From: Sphingobium bisphenolivorans
Lineage (GTDB): Bacteria > Pseudomonadota > Alphaproteobacteria > Sphingomonadales > Sphingomonadaceae
NCBI RefSeq assembly: GCF_000412635.1
Contig: NZ_ASTG01000020.1
Location: 29,974-93,973 of the forward strand
Direction: 5' to 3'
DNA length: 64,000 nucleotides
Shown here: in pieces, positions 1 to 8,388 of the stretch
Position numbering within the stretch: position 1 is the stretch's first letter
Layout: every line of letters begins with the position of its first letter
Notes under the pieces: model-generated
What the model was told of the DNA's origin: nothing
What the model saw: the letters and a program-made list of their open reading frames with translations, nothing else
Databases searched by the model: none
Program-made: the position numbers and the translations under genes

Positions 1-149
1 CGGGTTTCGTGCAGACCGCGCGCTACGCGGGCGCACGGACGATCGAACTCAATCTGGAACCTTCGGCCGGCAGCTTCTATTTCGAGGAGAGCCGGATGGG
101 ACCCGCGACCGAACTGGTGCCCGCATTGGTACGGGAGTTGCTGGCATGA
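1..149 (+). CDS. Sir2-family NAD-dependent protein deacylase, C-terminal fragment
   Basis: Reading in the frame that starts at base 3 gives about 48 residues ending at a TGA at 147-149. They contain GARTIELNLEPS followed by FEESRMGPATELVPALV, which is the typical C-terminus of bacterial Sir2/CobB deacylases (the strand that ends the Rossmann fold, then the last helix). Sirtuins remove acetyl or other acyl groups from lysine using NAD in the cytoplasm. The catalytic core lies before the window. The last 73 bases overlap the 3' end of the fecR-like gene on the other strand, so the two genes converge tail to tail. The family call rests on this short tail only. Confidence 0.75.
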   Translation, partial: GFVQTARYAGARTIELNLEPSAGSFYFEESRMGPATELVPALVRELLA

Positions 150-1174
150 TGCGGGGCGAACCGTTCATCATCATATAGCAGCATCACCGAACCGTCCTGA
201 CCATTCACGGCGCGAACGGGAAGGCTTTGCTCCAGCGCAGCCAGGAACTGTCTGCTATCGCCAATCCCGAAGCTGCCGGCGGTGCGCAGCGATGAAACGC
301 GGGTGTCGCCGATCAGGATGGGCGCCGTGCGATAGCGGTTGAACTCGCTCGCCGCCTGCTCGATCGTTTCGCCGTTCAGCCGCACCAGATGGTTGCGCCA
401 GGCGAGACGCTGGCTGATGAGGGGTGGGTCGAGCCGCGTGGGAGAAATGTTTCTGGGCTGGATGACGGCGCCCGCACCCGCGCCGACCTGTTGCCGGGCG
501 TTGGCATTCACGCTGACGGCGACGGCTCCGCGCGTGACGGTTAGTTCGGTGAGGGAAGGGCGGAGGCGGACGTTGAACGCCGTGCCGGTGGCCCGGATTG
601 CGGCCGAGCGCGCCTCGACATCGAAGGGCCGGCGAGGGTCATGAGCGACCTCGAAAGAGGCCTCGCCCTTCAGCAGCCGCACCTTTCGGCCCAGGTCGGT
701 GAAGCGCACCTCGGCGGCGCTGTCGCTGTTCAGGTGAAGGAGCGAGCCGTCGGCCAGCCGTATGTCCCTGATCTCGCCCGTCCGGCTTTCATAGCGCTCG
801 ACGCCGGAGAAGGTGTAGATGGTGACGATGGCGGCGGCGGCGAAGAGGGCGACGGCGATCGCGGCGACGATCATGATGTTGCGCGACAGGCGGCGCTGCT
901 GTTCCTCGCTGGCGATGGCTTCAAGCGGGGGCAGCTTTACTTCGGCAGCGGCGCTCTTCAGCCGTTCCGTGGCTTCCCATGCGGATTCGGCGCGGGCGAA
1001 GGCGAGGGCGTGGCGCGGGTCCGATTCCACCCAGGCGCAGATTTCCGCTTCATCCTGCGGGCTGGGCTCGCTGTTAAGCCTTGCCAGCAGGCGCGCGGCT
1101 TCCTGCTCTATCTGCGCCCAGTCGGTGCCTGATCCTGATCCCGACCCCTGCACGTTCGAAATCCGTTTCCTCAC
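77..1174 (-). CDS. FecR-type anti-sigma / signal transducer
   Basis: This 365-residue protein has the three-part FecR layout. Residues about 18-65 form the cytoplasmic sigma-contact domain (DUF4880 type, WAQIEQEAARLLARL), residues about 99-121 one membrane segment, residues about 130-225 the periplasmic FecR domain (RLADGSLLHLNSDS, ATGTAFNVR), and residues about 265-330 a DUF4974-like end. FecR proteins pass the signal of an occupied TonB receptor to an ECF sigma factor. The start is a GTG at 1174, inside the 3' end of the sigma gene (101-base overlap), so the two are probably co-translated. A Gly-Ser repeat (GSGSGSG) sits just before the conserved domain, so a slightly later start is possible. 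No TonB receptor follows in the window. Confidence 0.88.
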   Translation of the reverse strand: MRKRISNVQGSGSGSGTDWAQIEQEAARLLARLNSEPSPQDEAEICAWVESDPRHALAFARAESAWEATERLKSAAAEVKLPPLEAIASEEQQRRLSRNIMIVAAIAVALFAAAAIVTIYTFSGVERYESRTGEIRDIRLADGSLLHLNSDSAAEVRFTDLGRKVRLLKGEASFEVAHDPRRPFDVEARSAAIRATGTAFNVRLRPSLTELTVTRGAVAVSVNANARQQVGAGAGAVIQPRNISPTRLDPPLISQRLAWRNHLVRLNGETIEQAASEFNRYRTAPILIGDTRVSSLRTAGSFGIGDSRQFLAALEQSLPVRAVNGQDGSVMLLYDDERFAPHHASNSRTNAGTSSVAGPIRLSSK

Positions 1175-1676
1175 GTTCCGCCCAAGCCCGCATAACCAAT
1201 GCGATGGCTTTGGCCAGATGTTTTTCTACCGTAGAAACGGACAGCGACATTTCCTCCGCTATCTCGAGCATGGATTTGTCGTGGATGCGGCGCAGGATGA
1301 AGACGCGGCGGCACTGGGTCGGCAGCGTTTCCACGATGGTTTCCACCTGCCGCAGCGCTTCGCGTGCATGGAGTTGCGCCTCGACATTATCCTGGCCCTG
1401 CAGCAGCTCGAGGTCGGCGATCGTCTCGAAGCTGACGACCTTGTTCCGCCGCGCCGTGTCGATCACCAGATTGCGAGCGATGGTGAACAGATAGGCGCGG
1501 CCCGTCGTCACATTTTCCCAGTTTTCCGTGGCATAGGCGCGCGTAAGCACCTCCGCCACCATATCTTCCAATTCATGCGTGGACGGGAGTATCCGCCTCA
1601 GCCGCCCGCGGAGAGCAGCTTCCTGTGGTAAGATAACCGTCTTGAACCAATCCAGTTTAGCGCGAACCTTGTGCAC
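1074..1676 (-). CDS. ECF sigma factor, FecI-like
   Basis: This 200-residue protein carries sigma region 2 at about residues 10-85 (HELEDMVAEVLTRAY, YLFTIARNLVIDTAR) and region 4 at about 110-165 (LPTQCRRVFILRRIHDKS, then the helix-turn-helix SLSVSTVEKHLAKAI). It would direct RNA polymerase to cell-surface-signalling promoters, usually those of TonB-dependent transporters. The GTG start is preceded by AAGGGGT at a good distance, which supports it. The last 30 or so residues lie in the overlap with fecR, look low in complexity and may be a by-product of that overlap. The pair forms an operon read towards the window start. The regulated target is not visible here. Confidence 0.9.
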   Translation of the reverse strand: MHKVRAKLDWFKTVILPQEAALRGRLRRILPSTHELEDMVAEVLTRAYATENWENVTTGRAYLFTIARNLVIDTARRNKVVSFETIADLELLQGQDNVEAQLHAREALRQVETIVETLPTQCRRVFILRRIHDKSMLEIAEEMSLSVSTVEKHLAKAIALVMRAWAEREETDFERAGVGIRIRHRLGADRAGSRAPAGKA

Positions 1677-1839
1677 GTTGACCCCCTTGATGTCAGCCGC
1701 GCCTCTCCCGCTATTTCATGTGTTTGTCACAGTTCAACCATGCTTGCAGGGGCCTGTCCAGCGGTAGCAGGAATAAGCTTTCCCCTTTTTGTGGAAAGGC
1801 TTTCCTGTTGTGGCCGGATCGCATCAATCTGTATCATCC

Positions 1840-2016
1840 TCAGCCCGGCGGCAGTTCGGGAATGGATCGGTCGGGCTGGTCGTAATCGGGGTTCTGCGGG
1901 ACGATTTCGGGCGGTTCACCCGCGGGCGTTTCGTCCGGCGTGGAAGGAGCGGGGGTTTCGGGCGGGGATTGCGGCTCGATCCGGTCGGGCGGGGGGATGT
2001 CGGGCTGGGTCGCCAT
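1840..2016 (-). CDS. small proline-rich protein, function unknown
   Basis: A 58-residue acidic, proline-rich protein (MATQPDIPPPDRIEPQSP..., ending SIPELPPG). It has no signal peptide and no membrane segment, and is probably disordered. The ATG at 2016 is chosen because a good ribosome site (CAGGAGAG) lies just upstream; an in-frame ATG at 2058 has none. I recall similar short Pro/Glu/Asp proteins in sphingomonads but no function. It stands alone between the sigma operon and tRNA-Leu, transcribed away from the tRNA. The good ribosome site and biased composition make it likely real. Confidence 0.6.
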   Translation of the reverse strand: MATQPDIPPPDRIEPQSPPETPAPSTPDETPAGEPPEIVPQNPDYDQPDRSIPELPPG

Positions 2017-2076
2017 GATAGTCTCTCCTGTTGAAACAGAGGTACGTTTGGCTGGCAAGATGGGTTCCCGCCTGAC

Positions 2077-2096
2077 TTATCCACCGGTTATCCACA
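2077..2096 (+). promoter_or_regulatory. two tandem DnaA-box-like sites
   Basis: TTATCCACC at 2077-2085 and TTATCCACA at 2088-2096 are direct repeats 11 bases apart, about one helix turn. The second matches the E. coli DnaA box TTATNCACA exactly and the first differs at the last base. They sit between the divergent proline-rich gene and the tRNA-Leu/tig unit. DnaA binding is inference from the motif alone. Confidence 0.4.
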
Positions 2097-2161
2097 GGCT
2101 TGACCCGGGGGCCTTGCTTCGCGGCACTCTTTTCTCTATGCCGCGCCGACCGGCGACCGAT

Positions 2162-2246
2162 GCGGGCGTGGCGAAATTGGTAGACGCGCCAGATTTAGGT
2201 TCTGGTATCGCAAGATGTGGGGGTTCGAGTCCCTTCGCCCGCACCA
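2162..2246 (+). tRNA. tRNA-Leu (anticodon TAG)
   Basis: The 85-base gene folds as a class II tRNA. The acceptor stem GCGGGCG (2162-2168) pairs with CGCCCGC (2236-2242), followed by discriminator A and an encoded CCA. The anticodon arm is CCAGA - TTTAGGT - TCTGG, giving anticodon TAG (reads CUA and related Leu codons). A long variable arm and the T-loop GGTTCGAGTCC follow. A possible -10 (TATGCC) lies at 2137-2142. The gene precedes tig by 67 bases. Confidence 0.97.
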
Positions 2247-2313
2247 GTGCGCCAGACTGATGGAAGCGCAGGCGCCAACGAAATTCAGCTGAAGAAAGCG
2301 TTTGAGAGAAGAG

Positions 2314-3918
2314 ATGCAGACTGTCGAGACGTTGAACGAGGGCCTGAAGCGCGCCTACACCGTGACCATCACGTCGAAGGACATCGACGCCCGCGTCGAG
2401 AAGGAAGTGGCCGCGATCGCGCCGCAGGTGCGGATGCCCGGCTTCCGCCCCGGCAAGGTGCCCGCCAATCTTGTCAAGAAGATGCACGGCGAATCGTTGC
2501 AGCGCGACGCGCTCAACAGCTCGATCCAGGACAGCATCCAGAAGCTGATCGCCGACAACAAGCTGCGTCCCGCGATGCAGCCTTCGGTCGAACTGGACGA
2601 AGGTTTCGAGTTCGGCAAGGACGCAGAGGTCAAGGTTGCTCTCGAAGTGCTGCCGGAGATCGCCGCGCCGAGCATCGAAGGCCTGAAGCTGGAGCGCCTG
2701 ACCGCCGAGATCGAAGACGCGAAGGTCGATGAAGCCGCTGGCCGCATCGCTACCCAGCAGGGCGCGCTGGAGGAGCATCCCGCGAGCCACAAGGCGAAGG
2801 ACGGCGACACGCTGACCATCGATTTCGTGGGCAAGATCGACGGCGAAGCCTTCGAGGGCGGTTCGGCCGAAGATGTGAAGCTGAAGATCGGTTCGGGCCA
2901 GTTCATCCCCGGCTTCGAAGAGCAGCTGACCGGCGTCAAAAAGGGCGACGAGAAGACCATCAGCGTCACCTTCCCGGAAGATTATGGCGCGGCTCACCTC
3001 GCCGGCAAGGAAGCGACCTTCGACGTGACCGTCAAGGCGATCCTGGATGCCGACAAGCCCAAGCTGGACGATGATTTCGCCAAGTCGCTCGGCCTGGAAG
3101 GGCTCGACAAGCTGAAGGAACTGCTCAAGGGGCAGATCGAGCAGGAACATAACGGCCTGACCCGTACCTATATGAAGCGCAAGCTGCTCGACCAGCTGGC
3201 CGCTTCGCACGACTTCGATGTGCCGCCGAGCATGGTCGAAGCCGAGTTCAACCAGATCTGGGCGCAGCTTCAGCATGAGGCCAGCCATGAGGAAGATCCC
3301 GAAGCGGCCCTCAAGGAAATGGAAGCGGAGAAGGAAGATTATCGCGCCATCGCCGTGCGTCGCGTCCGTCTGGGCCTGCTGCTTTCCGAAATCGGCCAGG
3401 CGAACGGCGTCGTCGTTTCCGATCAGGAGATGAACCGGCTCATCATGCAGGCCGCGCAGCAGTACAGCCCGCAGGACCGCGAGCGCTTCGTGCAATATGT
3501 CCGTCAGGACCCGATGGCCGCCGCTCAGCTGCGCGCCCCGCTGTACGAAGACAAGGTCGTCGATTTCCTGTTCGAAAAGGCGGAGATCACCGATCGCACC
3601 GTGACCCGCGAAGAGCTGGAAGCCGCGATCGAGGCGGAAGATGGCGACCTGAAGCCGCACGTCCATGGCCCGGGCTGTGGTCATGACCATGATCATGACG
3701 AGAAGCCGAAGGCGAAAAAGGCCGCTCCCAAGAAGAAGGCTGCCGAGGCTGAAGATGCTCCCGCCGCCGAGGAAGCTGCTGAAGCCGCGCCCAAGAAGGC
3801 GCCGGCCAAGAAGGCTGCCGCCAAGAAGGACGAAGCTGTAGCTGAGGAAGCCGCTGCCGACGAAAAGCCCAAGGCGAAGAAGGCTCCCGCCAAGAAGGCT
3901 GCCGCAAAGGCTGAATAA
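2314..3918 (+). CDS. tig: trigger factor (ribosome-associated chaperone / prolyl isomerase) with long C-terminal tail
   Basis: Trigger factor binds the ribosome exit tunnel and folds nascent chains. The N-terminal domain carries the ribosome-binding signature GFRPGKVP near residue 44. An FKBP-type isomerase domain follows (about 150-240: GDTLTIDFVGKIDGEAFEGG, SGQFIPGFEEQL) and then the helical C-domain. The usual protein ends near residue 440. Here about 88 residues follow: a His-rich patch (HVHGPGCGHDHDHDEK) and then repeated Lys/Ala/Pro units (KKAPAKKAAAK), histone-H1-like. The ATG at 2314 is preceded by AGAGAAG; an upstream in-frame TTG at 2302 is less likely. It probably forms one unit with tRNA-Leu or its own promoter, and ends at a clear terminator. 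Confidence 0.97.
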   Translation: MQTVETLNEGLKRAYTVTITSKDIDARVEKEVAAIAPQVRMPGFRPGKVPANLVKKMHGESLQRDALNSSIQDSIQKLIADNKLRPAMQPSVELDEGFEFGKDAEVKVALEVLPEIAAPSIEGLKLERLTAEIEDAKVDEAAGRIATQQGALEEHPASHKAKDGDTLTIDFVGKIDGEAFEGGSAEDVKLKIGSGQFIPGFEEQLTGVKKGDEKTISVTFPEDYGAAHLAGKEATFDVTVKAILDADKPKLDDDFAKSLGLEGLDKLKELLKGQIEQEHNGLTRTYMKRKLLDQLAASHDFDVPPSMVEAEFNQIWAQLQHEASHEEDPEAALKEMEAEKEDYRAIAVRRVRLGLLLSEIGQANGVVVSDQEMNRLIMQAAQQYSPQDRERFVQYVRQDPMAAAQLRAPLYEDKVVDFLFEKAEITDRTVTREELEAAIEAEDGDLKPHVHGPGCGHDHDHDEKPKAKKAAPKKKAAEAEDAPAAEEAAEAAPKKAPAKKAAAKKDEAVAEEAAADEKPKAKKAPAKKAAAKAE

Positions 3919-3940
3919 GGCCGATTTGGCCCGGATGGAT

Positions 3941-3976
3941 AAGCGCCCGGCTTCGCGAGGAAGCGCGGGCGCTTTT
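3941..3976 (+). terminator. Rho-independent terminator after tig
   Basis: AAGCGCCCG (3941-3949) pairs perfectly with CGGGCGCTT (3966-3974), with a 16-base loop, and runs into TTTT. It lies 23 bases after the tig stop codon. Confidence 0.8.
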
Positions 3977-4051
3977 CATTTCTGCTGCGTCATGGCAGAC
4001 GATATCTTAATCACATCCGTTCAAATGGGACGTGAGCAACGGGGGCAGCGT

Positions 4052-4071
4052 GCTCCTGCGAAGGCAGGAGC
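4052..4071. repeat. short intergenic palindrome (REP-like)
   Basis: GCTCCTGC (4052-4059), loop GAAG, GCAGGAGC (4064-4071): a perfect 8-base stem in the gap between tig and the glycosyltransferase. It has no T-tract, so it is not a normal terminator. Palindromes of this type recur in sphingomonad intergenic DNA as far as I recall; copy number needs a genome search. Confidence 0.5.
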
Positions 4072-4151
4072 CCGGACCCGCCGCTTGGGCCGGTTCCCTC
4101 GCAGGACTGCGAAGCTCTGTTAGACTGGGCGGCAAAAAGGTTTTCGGGCAG

Positions 4152-5129
4152 ATGAAGGAATTTCCGGCAGTGGAGAGCGGTGAGGGGATCGCCACGCCGC
4201 GCATCGCGGTGATCCTGCCCTGCTATAACGAGGCGGGTGCGATCGTGCAGACGGTGGAGGATTTCCGCCGCGCGCTACCGTCCGCGGAAATCTACGTCTT
4301 CGACAATAACAGCAGCGATGGCAGCCATGAACTGGCGACGGGCGCGGGAGCCATTGTCCGCCGCGTGTCGCAGCAGGGCAAGGGGCATGTCGTGCGCCGC
4401 ATGTTCGCGGATGTCGATGCGGACATCTATATCATGGCCGATGGCGATGCGACCTATGAGGCGGCTGCAGCGCCCCGGATGGTCGCGGCGATGCTGGAAG
4501 ACAATCTCGACATGGTCGTCGGCGCTCGAAAAAGCGAGATCGAGGAAGCCTATCGCAAGGGGCACCGCTTCGGCAATTGGGCGCTAACCAGCCTGCTCAA
4601 GCAGCTTTTCGGCCGCAGCTTCACCGATATCCTTTCCGGCTATCGGGTTTTTTCCCGTCGCTTCGTCAAGAGCTTCCCCGTGCTTTCCGCCGGGTTCGAG
4701 ATCGAGACGGAGATCAGCGTCCACGCGCTGGAACTCGCCATGCCCGTGGCGGAGGTGGTGACCGCCTATGGCGCGCGGCCGGAAGGGTCGGTCAGCAAGC
4801 TTTCCACCTATCGCGATGGTTGGCGCATCCTCCGGACGATCATCACCCTGTATCGCATCGAGCGGCCGATCCTGTTTTTCGGCGTCATCGCCGCTCTGCT
4901 GGCGGTGACAGGGCTGGTACTGGCGGAACCGCTTGTGGTCACCTATCTTCGCACTGGCCTCGTGCCGCGCTTTCCGACGGCGATCCTGGTGACGGGGCTC
5001 ATGATCCTCGCCACGCTTTCGGGCATGTGCGGCCTGATCCTGGACACGGTGGTGCGGGGGCGGCGGGAGGTAAGGCGGCTCGCCTATCTTGCATTCCGCG
5101 CTCCGTCCGACTTCGCGCGCCGGGACTGA
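4152..5129 (+). CDS. GT2 glycosyltransferase, polyprenyl-phosphate sugar synthase-like, two C-terminal membrane segments
   Basis: The 325-residue protein has a GT-A fold: RIAVILPCYNEAGAI near the N-terminus, IYVFDNNSSDGS, then the DxD-type IMADGDATY and SGYRVFSRRF. Two hydrophobic segments follow (around residues 230-260 and 270-300), as in GtrB/DPM1-like enzymes that move glucose or mannose from a nucleotide to undecaprenyl phosphate on the inner face of the membrane. The ATG at 4152 is taken because the conserved strand starts 17 residues later; upstream in-frame sequence back to 4032 crosses the REP-like palindrome and is not protein-like. It lies alone between tig and clpP. The acceptor and sugar are not known. 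Confidence 0.88.
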   Translation: MKEFPAVESGEGIATPRIAVILPCYNEAGAIVQTVEDFRRALPSAEIYVFDNNSSDGSHELATGAGAIVRRVSQQGKGHVVRRMFADVDADIYIMADGDATYEAAAAPRMVAAMLEDNLDMVVGARKSEIEEAYRKGHRFGNWALTSLLKQLFGRSFTDILSGYRVFSRRFVKSFPVLSAGFEIETEISVHALELAMPVAEVVTAYGARPEGSVSKLSTYRDGWRILRTIITLYRIERPILFFGVIAALLAVTGLVLAEPLVVTYLRTGLVPRFPTAILVTGLMILATLSGMCGLILDTVVRGRREVRRLAYLAFRAPSDFARRD

Positions 5130-5157
5130 AACAACCGATCTGCGTTGCACGCGCCCC

Positions 5158-5186
5158 CTTGAACAGTCTGTCTTTTGTCCCGATGT
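5158..5186 (+). promoter_or_regulatory. putative RpoH (heat-shock) promoter of clpP
   Basis: CTTGAA (5158-5163), a 15-base spacer and CCCGATGT (5179-5186) fit the sigma-32 pattern CTTGAAA - N13-15 - CCCCATNT closely. The clpP ATG is 37 bases downstream. ClpP is a classical heat-shock gene and rpoH itself lies in this window, which fits. No experimental start is known. Confidence 0.55.
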
Positions 5187-5222
5187 AGTGGACGGGCAAA
5201 AGCAACCACCCGAAAGAGCAAA

Positions 5223-5858
5223 ATGACCGATATCATGTCCGATCCCATGGCCGCGCTGGTCCCTATCGTCATCGAACAGTCGAACCGGGGCGAGCGCAGC
5301 TTCGATATTTATTCGCGCCTCCTGCGCGAACGGATCATCTTCGTGACCGGGCAGGTCGAGGATCATATGGCCTCGCTGATCGTGGCGCAGCTGCTGTTCC
5401 TTGAGTCGGAAAATCCGAAGAAGGACATCTGGATGTACATCAACTCGCCGGGCGGCGTGGTGACGTCCGGCATGGCCATCCACGACACGATGAAATATAT
5501 CCGTCCGCAGGTCGGCACCGTGTGCATCGGCCAGGCCGCATCGATGGGCAGCTTCCTGCTCGCCGCCGGTGAGCCGGGCAAGCGGATCGCGCTCTCCAAT
5601 GCGCGCATCATGATCCACCAGCCTTCGGGCGGTGCGCAGGGCATGGCGTCGGATATCGAGATCCAGGCCAAGGAAATCCTGCGTATTCGCCAGCGGCTGA
5701 ACGGCCTCTACGCGAATTATACCGGCCGTCCGCTGGAGGAAATCGAGCGGGCGATGGATCGCGACACCTTCCTGGAGGCTGAGGAAGCCAAGGCGTTCGG
5801 TCTGGTCGATGAAGTGTTCGACCGCCGGCCTGCGCTGCCGGAGTCGGCCGAAGGCTAA
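5223..5858 (+). CDS. clpP: ATP-dependent Clp protease, proteolytic subunit
   Basis: The 211-residue serine peptidase forms the 14-mer barrel that degrades substrates fed by ClpX or ClpA. The triad is visible at family spacing: Ser107 in GQAASMGS, His132 in MIHQPSGG and Asp181 in MDRDTF (25 and 49 residues apart, as in E. coli). The oxyanion loop INSPGG is at about 74-79. The ATG at 5223 (MTDIMSDP) gives the normal length. An RpoH-like promoter lies just upstream, and clpX follows 133 bases downstream with its own probable promoter. Confidence 0.98.
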   Translation: MTDIMSDPMAALVPIVIEQSNRGERSFDIYSRLLRERIIFVTGQVEDHMASLIVAQLLFLESENPKKDIWMYINSPGGVVTSGMAIHDTMKYIRPQVGTVCIGQAASMGSFLLAAGEPGKRIALSNARIMIHQPSGGAQGMASDIEIQAKEILRIRQRLNGLYANYTGRPLEEIERAMDRDTFLEAEEAKAFGLVDEVFDRRPALPESAEG

Positions 5859-5892
5859 ACCCCATGTTTACCGCACGCGCCCTTTTCTCCCC

Positions 5893-5930
5893 TTGTGAAA
5901 CGGGCGCGTCGCGGTCTAGGATAATCCTAG
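5893..5930 (+). promoter_or_regulatory. putative clpX promoter with a 15-base palindrome over the -10
   Basis: TTGTGA (5893-5898), 18 bases, then TAGGAT (5917-5922) form a sigma-70-like promoter 62-99 bases before the clpX ATG. The -10 lies inside a perfect palindrome, CTAGGAT-A-ATCCTAG (5916-5930), where a repressor could bind. Both calls rest on sequence pattern only. Confidence 0.4.
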
Positions 5931-5991
5931 GACCAGAATATCCCTCGTCGCGGGCGGCGGTTCGCCCGGCAGAGGGAAGAGAGATTGGCGA

Positions 5992-7260
<1,269 letters not shown>

Positions 7261-7281
7261 TCCTACGCTCCTTTTGGATAG

Positions 7282-7319
7282 AATGGCCCGCCGGGAGCGA
7301 TCCCGGCGGGCCATTCCTT
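7282..7319 (+). terminator. terminator after clpX
   Basis: A perfect 15-base stem: AATGGCCCGCCGGGA (7282-7296), loop GCGA, TCCCGGCGGGCCATT (7301-7315), followed by CCTTT. The stem is unusually strong and the T-tract short; it could also work in the other direction for mtgA. Confidence 0.75.
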
Positions 7320-7329
7320 TGCAGGCGAT

Positions 7330-7560
7330 GGCGGGTTTCGACCAGAGCAAGACATTCCTTCTCCCTTGGAGGAAGAAGGATACGGAGCCTTGCTGAACGG
7401 AGTGAAGCTAGGCGAAGTTGGATGAGGGGGAGCGGCGACAGGCCAGTCTTTAGCCCGGATCACCCCCTCACCCAGCTACGGCTAGGCAGCAAACTGCCAA
7501 GCCTGCGCAGCCCTCTCCCTCAAGGGAGAGGGGTAAGAGAAGGATGTCCGCAACCCACCC
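7330..7560. repeat. intergenic hairpin-rich repeat between clpX and mtgA
   Basis: This gap has no gene. It holds TGAGGGGG (7423-7430) facing CCCCCTCA (7463-7470), and a perfect 10-base stem CCCTCTCCCT/AGGGAGAGGG (7511-7520 and 7523-7532) with a two-base loop. The sequence around the second hairpin has the look of a dispersed sphingomonad intergenic element lying between convergent genes. A genome-wide copy count is needed to confirm that it is repeated. Confidence 0.45.
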
Positions 7561-7580
7561 TCAGCCGTGATCCGTCCCCC

Positions 7581-8273
7581 TCACTGCACGCAGCTATCGA
7601 GTCCATCACGCTGTACTACCCCGATCCGCGCGGCGACGCTGTTGCCATAGCGGCGGGTGAAGCCGCTGGGCGCGATTGCGGCGCGCTTCTTGGGGAGGGG
7701 GAGGACCGCCGCGATGCGGGCCGCTTCGGCGCGGGTCAACTGGCCGGCGCCGTGATGAAAGTAGCGGATCGCGCCGGCCTGCACGCCATAAGTGCCGATG
7801 CCGGTTTCCGCGACGTTCAGATAGACTTCCATGATGCGGCGCTTGCCCCAGATCGCCTCGATCAGCAGGGTGAACCAGGCCTCGAACCCTTTGCGGAGGA
7901 AGCCGCCGCCCTGGAACAGGAAGACGTTCTTCGCCGTCTGCTGGCTGATCGTGGAGCCGCCGCGAATGCGCCCGCCGCTGGCATTGTGGCGCAGCGCCTG
8001 CGCGATGGCGACGGCGTCAAAGCCGTGATGGCTGCAAAAGCGGCTGTCCTCCGCCGCAATGGCAGCGCGCGCCATGTCCGGATCGATCTTGTCCAGGCTT
8101 GTCCAATCCTTGGAGATGCCATTGGGATCGAACAGCATGGTAAGGGTGACCGGCGGCGGCACGAAGCGGTAGATCAGCACCAGGAACAGCGAGAGCAGAA
8201 CGAAGCCGCCGATCAGCCTGAACAGGATGCGAAGCCAGCGAACGCGGCGGGCGGGAGCAGGGCGGGAGATCAT
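7581..8273 (-). CDS. mtgA: monofunctional biosynthetic peptidoglycan glycosyltransferase
   Basis: This 230-residue GT51 enzyme polymerises lipid II into glycan strands at the outer face of the inner membrane. It has an N-terminal membrane anchor (about residues 15-37), then the GT51 motifs EDSRFCSHHGFD (with the catalytic Glu), RGGSTISQQTAKN, KRRIMEVYLNVAE and the late EAARIAAVLP segment. There is no transpeptidase domain, and the length is that of MtgA. The ATG at 8273 begins just before the anchor. It lies downstream of rpoH on the same strand, separated by a terminator. Confidence 0.95.
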   Translation of the reverse strand: MISRPAPARRVRWLRILFRLIGGFVLLSLFLVLIYRFVPPPVTLTMLFDPNGISKDWTSLDKIDPDMARAAIAAEDSRFCSHHGFDAVAIAQALRHNASGGRIRGGSTISQQTAKNVFLFQGGGFLRKGFEAWFTLLIEAIWGKRRIMEVYLNVAETGIGTYGVQAGAIRYFHHGAGQLTRAEAARIAAVLPLPKKRAAIAPSGFTRRYGNSVAARIGVVQRDGLDSCVQ

Positions 8274-8336
8274 CCGGCCGTCGTAACGCGATCTCGGACG
8301 CGTTCAAGCGGGAGGAGACATGCGCACCTTGGGCGC

Positions 8337-8367
8337 ACATAAAAAAGCCCCGGACGATGCCGGGGCT
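8337..8367 (-). terminator. terminator after rpoH
   Basis: Read on the minus strand, AGCCCCGG (8367-8360), a six-base loop and CCGGGGCT (8353-8346) are followed by a run of six T. It lies 22 bases after the rpoH stop codon. Confidence 0.85.
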
Positions 8368-8388
8368 CTTCTTTGACAGTTGGATCGA

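Noticed and set aside
1766..1806. GGAAAG-rich inverted repeat before the proline-rich gene end as a terminator
   Set aside because: The arms pair imperfectly and overlapping alternatives exist; support is too weak for a feature.
2077..3696. Open frame of 539 codons on the minus strand
   Set aside because: It is antisense to trigger factor and crosses tRNA-Leu.
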